Source of the DNA: Pyrolobus sp964613695
GTDB taxonomy: Archaea; Thermoproteota; Thermoprotei_A; Sulfolobales; Pyrodictiaceae
Direction: 5' to 3'
NCBI GenBank assembly: GCA_964613695.1
Contig: CAZTIR010000017.1
Coordinates: forward strand, 1 to 27,486
DNA: 27,486 nucleotides
Numbering within the stretch: position 1 is the stretch's first letter; each line of letters opens with the position of its first letter. Below the pieces are notes generated by a model that searched no databases, had not been told where the DNA came from, and saw only the letters and a program-made list of their open reading frames with translations. Below are positions 22,520-27,486 of this stretch, piece after piece. Both the position numbers and the translations under genes were made by a program.

Positions 22520-23512
22520 GTGAAGTACAATACGCTCGGTGGGACTGGGCTCAGGGTCTCCGTGATAGCCTACGGGGTCTATGGGTTGGAGAGTGGACCC
22601 TACCAGGGGTTGACGCGTAGAGACCTCATAGGCTTGATTAGGGAGGCTAGGCGCCTGGGCATAAACTTCTTCGAGACCGCCGATGTTTATGACAGGGGTG
22701 AGGCTGAGCGCATCCTCGGCGAGGCTCTGCGAGACGAGCTGGAGGAGGTGGTTGTGGCCACCAAGCTCGGCTACGACTTCTACGGCGGGAGGGTGAGGCA
22801 GCGCTTCGACCCCGAGTATATAGTGGCCGCGGCCGAGAAGAGCTGCAAGCGTATAGGCAAGTGCCCCATAGACCTCATCTACATGCACAACCCGAGGCTC
22901 GAGGTTCTAAAAGACCCTGTTATATACGAGGCTATGGATGCTCTCCGCGAGGAGAACCTGGCGAAGCACCTGGGGGTGTCGCTCGACCCGGAGGACCCGG
23001 AGCTGCTTGCATCGGCGCGAGAGGCTCTAAAGAGGAGGCAGACGGAGGTTCTCGAGTTCGCCTATAGCATGCTTGAGCAGGAGCCGGGCAGGACGATCGC
23101 CTATGAGGCTGAGGCTGCTGGGCGCGGGGTTGTGGTGATGCTCCCCTTCGCGGGCGGGGTTATCGACGGTACCCTGGCTAGCGCAGAGGAGGGCGAGGCT
23201 AGGGAGTGGGAGGCCTGGTACGCTGGCGGTAAGAGGAGGAGGGGCTGGTACCGCTGGGCTTTTGCAGTATACCAGTTCATGAGGAGTGCTCTACAAGCGG
23301 AGTTCGCGGAGGTTCTCGAGGAGTCTACCCCCGTGCAGCTCGCGATAAGGTTCGTGCTCTCCACGATACCCGTCGATAGCGTCGTCGTGGAGGCTAGGAG
23401 CCGGGAGAGGCTACGCGAGATAGTGGAGGCTGTAGAGCAGCCCAAGCTCCCAGAGCGCCTCGTGGAGAGGCTGCGCGGAATCTACGGTAGGGGTTTCGTG
23501 CAAAGCGTTTAA
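22520..23512 (+). CDS. Aldo-keto reductase family protein
   Basis: This 330-residue TIM-barrel NAD(P)H-dependent oxidoreductase acts on carbonyls of unknown identity. The family opening (YNTLGGTGLRVS) and catalytic Tyr57 (ADVY), Lys82 (ATKLGYD) and His123 (LIYMHNP) are present. The position of the usual catalytic Asp, the first residue of the DTAxxY motif, is Glu52 here (FFETADVY). Asp55 is not at the canonical spacing. The C-terminal cofactor region (SVVVEARSRERLREIVEA, in parts) supports nucleotide binding. Length is normal. GTG start. It has its own promoter island and is probably monocistronic. Specificity cannot be predicted. Confidence 0.9.
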   Translation: MKYNTLGGTGLRVSVIAYGVYGLESGPYQGLTRRDLIGLIREARRLGINFFETADVYDRGEAERILGEALRDELEEVVVATKLGYDFYGGRVRQRFDPEYIVAAAEKSCKRIGKCPIDLIYMHNPRLEVLKDPVIYEAMDALREENLAKHLGVSLDPEDPELLASAREALKRRQTEVLEFAYSMLEQEPGRTIAYEAEAAGRGVVVMLPFAGGVIDGTLASAEEGEAREWEAWYAGGKRRRGWYRWAFAVYQFMRSALQAEFAEVLEESTPVQLAIRFVLSTIPVDSVVVEARSRERLREIVEAVEQPKLPERLVERLRGIYGRGFVQSV

Positions 23513-23563
23513 CTACGCGCACACGCCCGCAAATAGATACGCCTTAAACACTCTAAGCCTCGC

Positions 23564-23570
23564 GTTTATC
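23564..23570 (+). promoter_or_regulatory. TATA box for the CBS-domain gene
   Basis: GTTTATC, 40 bp before the ATG at 23607, predicts transcription from about 23592 and a short leader that includes GGGGTG. A second AT stretch (CCTTAAAC, 23542-23549) lies farther upstream. Confidence 0.4.
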
Positions 23571-23606
23571 GGAGACGGTTATCTGGAGGAATGGGGTGCA
23601 GCAACC

Positions 23607-24494
23607 ATGCCCAAGTGCCACATTGTCGGCATCTACCCGGCGCCGGCTATGGTGGAGGATAGGCTAATCCTCTACAACGCTGTGAGGCTGCTGGCTAATA
23701 GGTTCCTCCGCCAGCTCCCCGTCGTGGATCGCGAGGGCAGGGCGATAGGCGTTATAGCGATTCGCGACGTGCTACGATACCTTAATGATGTAGTCTCGAG
23801 GGGCGAGTCTATACTAGATGCGTTGAGCGCCGCTAGCGTTAGGAATGTTGCACGCATACCAGCCGTGACCCTAACCTACGGCAGGTTCAGCATCTTCGAC
23901 GTCTTCAATACGATGAAGGAGAAGGGCATCGGGCTCATACCGATAACCTCGGAGGACGGCCGCCTCATAGGCATCGTGAACGAGGAGCATCTTGCCTCGC
24001 TCATCAAGAACAATAGCTATGTCGCCACCGGGCTGAGAGTCGATGATATAGCAACGAGCCCCGCGATAGGAGTCCCGCTCAACGCCACCTTCGCGGATGC
24101 ACTGAGAGTCATGGGGGAGAGGGGTTTCAGGCACCTCCCCGTCCTTGACGAGAAGAACAGACCAATTATGATTGTGACAGCGCGCGACCTCCTACGCTTC
24201 ATAATGAGGGACTCCACGATAAAACTCTTAGAAGCGGGCAAGCAAGACGAGGTCCTAAAGACGCCTATTACCCACATTGGTAGGCCTGAGCCGGTGAGGG
24301 TGGAGACGGGCACGAACCTGGACGAGGCGCTGAGCATAATGGCCATAGCGGGTATAGGCGGGCTTCTCATCGTCGACGAGGACGAGAGGCTCAAGGGCAT
24401 AGTGACGGACATGGACATAGTTACAAGGCTCCCGGATAAGCTGGGCGAGACGTTCGACAGGCTTGTGGAGAAGATCGTGCCCCTTTGCCCCTAG
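23607..24494 (+). CDS. Four-CBS-domain protein
   Basis: This 295-residue protein consists of four CBS motifs as two Bateman pairs: about 8-70 (QLPVVDREGRAIGVIAIRDVL), 80-140 (LIPITSEDGRLIGIVNEEHL), 148-205 (LPVLDEKNRPIMIVTARDLL) and 225-285 (LLIVDEDERLKGIVTDMDIV), each read in parts. Such proteins sense adenine nucleotides (AMP, ATP, SAM) and regulate partners; no catalytic or DNA-binding domain is attached. ATG start with GGAGGA and GGGGTG upstream. It ends exactly where the convergent PhoU-TrkA_C gene ends, with zero bases between the two stop codons. Cytoplasmic. The partner is unknown. Confidence 0.93.
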   Translation: MPKCHIVGIYPAPAMVEDRLILYNAVRLLANRFLRQLPVVDREGRAIGVIAIRDVLRYLNDVVSRGESILDALSAASVRNVARIPAVTLTYGRFSIFDVFNTMKEKGIGLIPITSEDGRLIGIVNEEHLASLIKNNSYVATGLRVDDIATSPAIGVPLNATFADALRVMGERGFRHLPVLDEKNRPIMIVTARDLLRFIMRDSTIKLLEAGKQDEVLKTPITHIGRPEPVRVETGTNLDEALSIMAIAGIGGLLIVDEDERLKGIVTDMDIVTRLPDKLGETFDRLVEKIVPLCP

Positions 24495-25628
24495 CTACTC
24501 GCCCTCCGAGACTTTTTCGCTAAGCAGCTGGAACCCCAGCTGCTCCAAGCTCCTAACGAGCTCGTCCACATCCTCTGTGTACACCTTCAATATGATACGG
24601 TCGCCTGGCTCGAGTATCGTCGAGGGCGGGGGTGTTGGTAGCCAACGCTCACCCTTCTTAACCGCGACCACGATAACCTCCTCCCTCTGGAGCCCGGTAT
24701 CGGCTAGCCTAACGCCCCCAGGCCCCCTGTACACGAGCGCGAGTATCTTCTCCTGAGCCATGTCCTCCGCTAGTGCTATCACCTTGTGGATCGGCATGTG
24801 TGTCCTCACAAGCGAGGCCATAGAAGCGGCTATGTCTGAAACCTCCTCAACCATCTCGGCGAACTTGTGCATAGTGTACTCCTCGGCGGGGCTGAGCCCG
24901 AGCTTGGAAACCATCTCGTAGTACGTGATTATCTCGTCGTCGAGCCTATGCTCGATCTCCTGCACGTGCAGGGCTACGACCTCGTCCCCGTAGATTATAC
25001 TGTAGAAGCCGAGATCGAGGAGTATATCCGCAAGCCTCTTCAAGCGGAGAGTTTCCTCACCAACCTCGCCGCTCTCACCACCCTCGATCCTCACGCCGGT
25101 AACCCTCGCAACGTTCTCCGGAGAGCCCCTCACGATAGCAACATCACCAGGCTCGAGCACAACATCATCCCCGGGCGCCAGGAGCCACTCGCTACCCCTC
25201 CGGATGGCGAGTACATCGACACCCATCTCCTCTATCTCGCCGACGCGCACATTCTTAGCTATCCGGAGAGGCGCTGTAACCTCGACACCGGATACGAGGG
25301 CGTCGCGGAGAAGCTTTGGGGGCGTCAGGCCCCTCAACACGAGGCTCGCGAAGTCGGCGGCAACGTCGGCAACCCTCAACAAGCCGTCGACAACGCGGAA
25401 GACGCTTATCATGCTGAAGGCGTCCTCATAGTCGCGTATAGCCAGGCTAGCCTCCACCACAGCCTTCTCCCAGAGGCTATACTCGAGCTTCTCGAGCTGA
25501 GAGACCTCGTAGGAGGCCGACTGGTCTTGATAAGCGACCGCATAGAAGCCGAGATCGAGGGATATGCTAGCATACACCATCATGTCCCTCAACAGCTTCA
25601 CGAGTGGAACGGGCTTGTATCTAGCCAA
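24495..25628 (-). CDS. Duplicated PhoU-TrkA_C domain protein (COG3273-like)
   Basis: This 377-residue protein has an internal repeat. Each half has a PhoU-like helical bundle (about 8-105 and 200-285; both contain LDLGFY.. then ..VADVAADFASLVLRG or VSDIAASMASLVRTH) followed by a TrkA_C (RCK-C) domain (about 108-190 and 288-370; both contain the EPGD motif: VVLEPGDVAIV, TILEPGDRIIL). TrkA_C domains bind small ligands and gate cation transporters, but no channel or TrkH is visible here. It matches the archaeal COG3273 family, which lacks a defined role. The TTG start follows GGGAG. A TATA-like CTATAAG (25672-25678, minus) lies about 47 bp upstream. Confidence 0.87.
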   Translation of the reverse strand: MARYKPVPLVKLLRDMMVYASISLDLGFYAVAYQDQSASYEVSQLEKLEYSLWEKAVVEASLAIRDYEDAFSMISVFRVVDGLLRVADVAADFASLVLRGLTPPKLLRDALVSGVEVTAPLRIAKNVRVGEIEEMGVDVLAIRRGSEWLLAPGDDVVLEPGDVAIVRGSPENVARVTGVRIEGGESGEVGEETLRLKRLADILLDLGFYSIIYGDEVVALHVQEIEHRLDDEIITYYEMVSKLGLSPAEEYTMHKFAEMVEEVSDIAASMASLVRTHMPIHKVIALAEDMAQEKILALVYRGPGGVRLADTGLQREEVIVVAVKKGERWLPTPPPSTILEPGDRIILKVYTEDVDELVRSLEQLGFQLLSEKVSEGE

Positions 25629-25671
25629 CTCCCAGACTCTACCCGGTGTAACGGGCTAGAAAGAAGACTAG

Positions 25672-25678
25672 CTTATAG
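25672..25678. promoter_or_regulatory. Symmetric TATA-like element upstream of the PhoU-TrkA_C gene
   Basis: CTTATAG (CTATAAG on minus). On minus it gives transcription from about 25650 and a leader of about 22 bases for the PhoU-TrkA_C gene. On plus it would drive the hairpin-rich stretch from about 25700. Confidence 0.35.
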
Positions 25679-25688
25679 ACACGCCCCT

Positions 25689-25773
25689 CCGGTAACCCGG
25701 CGATATCCTCCACACCGGGCCTATGGGCCCTACGGGCACTGGCGGTATCCGCATCGGGGCGGGGGAAACCCCG
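25689..25773. other. Cluster of four perfect hairpins in an intergenic gap
   Basis: The 207-base gap between glnK and the PhoU-TrkA_C gene holds no reading frame I would call. It has four perfect hairpins in a row: CCGG-TAAC-CCGG (25689-25700), GGGCC-TATG-GGCCC (25717-25730), GCGG-TAT-CCGC (25742-25752) and CGGGG-GAAA-CCCCG (25760-25773). The last has a GNRA tetraloop on the plus strand. The cluster lies upstream of the minus-strand promoter, so it is not a leader of that gene. It could be a plus-strand RNA or remnants of one. Confidence 0.3.
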
Positions 25774-25816
25774 AGGAGGGGAGAGGAGAGGCGTGTAATG
25801 AGTCTAGTTGCGGCGG

Positions 25817-25826
25817 GGAAAAACAG
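25817..25826 (-). terminator. T-rich terminator after glnK
   Basis: On the minus strand the bases just after the glnK stop read CTGTTTTTCC: five consecutive T about 13 bases past the stop codon. Archaeal termination typically uses such T tracts without a required hairpin. Confidence 0.5.
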
Positions 25827-25835
25827 ATTGTGGGG

Positions 25836-26186
25836 TTAGCTGGCCCGAGTCCCGACCAGCGTCTCGTAGGCTTCGCGAATCCTTATGTTCTTCTCGACCG
25901 GCACGACTATTATCCTGCCGTCCCCGGGCCTGCCCGTATACGCGCCCTTCACTATGGCGTTCACCACCTTATCCACCATATCATCCTCGACTACTATCTC
26001 TAGCTGAAGCTTGGGGATGAGGTCTATCCTCACCGGGTGACCCCGGTACAATAGCTCGATGCCACGCTGCTCGCCCCTACCCTTGACCTCCACCACCGTC
26101 ATCGGGTAGACTCCAATGGCCTCAAGCTCTCTCTTAACATCCTCTAGCTTCTCGGGCCTAATGAAGGCTATCACGAGCTTCGCCAC
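25836..26186 (-). CDS. glnK: PII nitrogen regulatory protein (GlnK type)
   Basis: This 116-residue PII protein reads ATP/ADP and 2-oxoglutarate and plugs the Amt ammonium channel. Family features are the N-terminal LVIAFIRPEKLEDVK, the VKGRGEQRG region, IPKLQLEIVV, and GDGRIIVVPVEKNIRIR (in parts) for nucleotide binding. Compared with E. coli GlnB, the modified Tyr51 position is Val52, so uridylylation is ruled out. Arg38 is Glu39, while Gln39 and Lys58 (2-oxoglutarate site) are kept as Gln40 and Lys59. GlnB Lys90 is Arg. GTG start with GAGAGGTG upstream. It lies 15 bases downstream of amt, the classic amt-glnK pair. Confidence 0.95.
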   Translation of the reverse strand: MAKLVIAFIRPEKLEDVKRELEAIGVYPMTVVEVKGRGEQRGIELLYRGHPVRIDLIPKLQLEIVVEDDMVDKVVNAIVKGAYTGRPGDGRIIVVPVEKNIRIREAYETLVGTRAS

Positions 26187-26201
26187 GGCACGCCACCTCT
26201 C

Positions 26202-27446
26202 TCACACGGAGACGTAGGCCTGCTCCCCGTACTCGGCTGCATCGAGGCCAACGTATTCCGCTTCCGCCGGCACCCTCCAGCCGACAAGCTTCTCGACAAT
26301 GAAGTAGAGGATCGCCGTCACCGCCATCACGTAGGCCGCCACCGCTATACCGGCTATCACCTGGGAGGCGAACTGCGCGACATTACCGTATATGAGCCCG
26401 CTCTTGCCGCTCACCGCAGGATTCGCGAAGATGCCCACCGCTAGGTTGCCCCAGAACCCCGACATACCGTGAACAGCCCACGCGTCTAGCGTCTCGTCGA
26501 TGCCCCTCGATATCCTCCACTCCATAGCATAGTAGCTTATGATGCTCGCAACCACGCCAATCACTATGGCCTCGAGGGGCCCCACGTAGCCCGCACAAGG
26601 CGTTATAGCGACCAGCCCGGCCACAACGCCGCTTGCGAAGGCTACGCTAGAGGCTCTACCCGTCTTGAAGAGGGTTATGAGCAGCCAAGCTATGCCGCCG
26701 GCCGCAGCAGCGACGGCGGTGACTAGCCACGCCATGGACGCCTGCCCGTTGGCCGCGAGCGCAGAGCCCGCGTTGAAGCCGAGCCACCCGAACCACAGTA
26801 TACCCGTGCCTATGAGGACCAGGGGTATGTTATGGGGGACTGGTTCGACCTCCCTAACGCCCCTCCTCCGCCCGAGCAGCAGAGCAAGTGTCAGGGCGCT
26901 AAAGCCGGACGCTACGTGGACCACAAGCCCGCCTGCAAAGTCGAGCGCCTCGGGGAGGCCTATCAGCTTCCTCATACTCGCTATCCAGCCGCCGCCCCAC
27001 ACCCAGTGCGCCACAACAGAGTAGACGGCTAGGAGCCATAGTATGGCGAAGAGGGACCAGGCCTCTATCCTAGCCCTCTCGACGACAGCAGACGAGATTA
27101 TAGCAGTAGCTATAGCCGCGAAGACGCCCTGGAAACCAATGTATATCGGCAGCGGGACACCAGCGAACAGCTGCGCGGGGCTAGGGTGAGCCAGCCAAGC
27201 AGTGTACCATAGCGGGTTACCCACTAGAAGCCCCTTCCCGAAAGCTATGCCAAAGCCGAGCAGGACCCACGCTATCAGCACCAGGGCGAAGCCGACGAAC
27301 GTGTACATCATTGTCGAGATTACGCTCCTCGCCCTAACCAAGCCCCCGTAGAACAGCGCCAAACCCGGCACGCTCATGAACAACACTAGCGATGACGCGG
27401 TCAGCAGCCACGCTACGTCGCCGTGGTTGAAGGCTGGCGCCGCCAC
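26202..27446 (-). CDS. amt: Ammonium transporter Amt
   Basis: This 414-residue Amt/Mep/Rh channel has eleven predicted membrane helices and an extracytoplasmic N-terminus (NHGDVAWLLTASSLVLFM, in parts). Pore residues are all present: the Phe gate (FQGVFAA), Trp in HWVWGGGW, Asp in ALDFAGG, the twin His in VVHVASG and AVHGMSG, and GFNAGSALA. It takes up ammonium under nitrogen limitation, with flow probably blocked by the adjacent GlnK. GTG start; GGGGTGCGG lies upstream. An AT stretch at the very edge (27479-27486) may be part of its promoter, so the regulatory region is cut by the window end. Confidence 0.96.
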   Translation of the reverse strand: MAAPAFNHGDVAWLLTASSLVLFMSVPGLALFYGGLVRARSVISTMMYTFVGFALVLIAWVLLGFGIAFGKGLLVGNPLWYTAWLAHPSPAQLFAGVPLPIYIGFQGVFAAIATAIISSAVVERARIEAWSLFAILWLLAVYSVVAHWVWGGGWIASMRKLIGLPEALDFAGGLVVHVASGFSALTLALLLGRRRGVREVEPVPHNIPLVLIGTGILWFGWLGFNAGSALAANGQASMAWLVTAVAAAAGGIAWLLITLFKTGRASSVAFASGVVAGLVAITPCAGYVGPLEAIVIGVVASIISYYAMEWRISRGIDETLDAWAVHGMSGFWGNLAVGIFANPAVSGKSGLIYGNVAQFASQVIAGIAVAAYVMAVTAILYFIVEKLVGWRVPAEAEYVGLDAAEYGEQAYVSV

Positions 27447-27486
27447 ACTTGTTCACCGCACCCCCACCACACCCCGTACAGAATTA

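Noticed and set aside
24867..26003. A 378-codon plus-strand open frame
   Set aside because: It is antisense to the PhoU-TrkA_C and glnK genes and crosses the intergenic hairpins; no motif or ribosome-binding site supports it.

Overview
The window looks like chromosomal DNA of a hyperthermophilic crenarchaeon (Thermoproteota). A Pyrodictiaceae-like Desulfurococcales member is my best guess, not a proven placement. The evidence is archaeal-type genes (aIF2 beta, ribosomal protein eL33/L35Ae, the KEOPS kinase Bud32, COG2413 and COG2108 families, DUF763), GC-rich sequence (about 60% by eye) with AGG/AGA arginine and ATA isoleucine codons, many GTG/TTG starts, and short AT islands that fit TATA boxes about 25 bp upstream of leaderless or near-leaderless starts. 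HypF implies hydrogenase maturation, so a hydrogen-metabolising anaerobe. I see no tRNA, rRNA, insertion sequence, CRISPR array or virus module. No gene-free stretch exceeds about 210 bases.

Layout. 1-3.9 kb, minus strand: a Cys-rich small protein, aIF2 beta, a 3-isopropylmalate/homoisocitrate dehydrogenase and an ABC-2 exporter pair. 3.9-9.1 kb, minus: a class II glutamine amidotransferase, a DUF763 helix-hairpin-helix protein, a small unknown protein, and a tight PHP phosphoesterase - nucleotidyltransferase - radical SAM operon. 9.1-10 kb, plus: a SPOUT-type methyltransferase homologue and a winged-helix-like protein. 9.9-12.8 kb, minus: eL33, a divergent TGT-fold (DpdA-like) protein and an aconitase-family dehydratase large subunit (LeuC/homoaconitase). 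12.9-15.1 kb, plus: a standalone Cas4-like nuclease, RpiA and a SWIM zinc-finger protein. 15-19.2 kb: two unknown proteins diverging from one AT island, a class I aminotransferase, an anchored secreted protein and chorismate synthase. 19.4-23.5 kb, plus: Bud32 overlapping HypF, then an aldo-keto reductase. 23.6-27.5 kb: a four-CBS protein abutting a duplicated PhoU-TrkA_C protein, then an amt-glnK operon.

Most of it is housekeeping and biosynthesis: leucine or lysine (dehydrogenase and dehydratase), aromatic amino acids (AroC), pentose phosphate (RpiA), nitrogen uptake and sensing (Amt/PII), translation and tRNA modification. The most interesting parts are the TGT-fold protein that lacks the normal zinc site, the PHP/nucleotidyltransferase/radical SAM operon, several structured intergenic stretches (one puts the rpiA TTG start codon in a hairpin loop), two candidate C/D-box sRNAs, and repeated use of a single near-symmetric AT island between divergent genes. 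None of these is a demonstrated new system.
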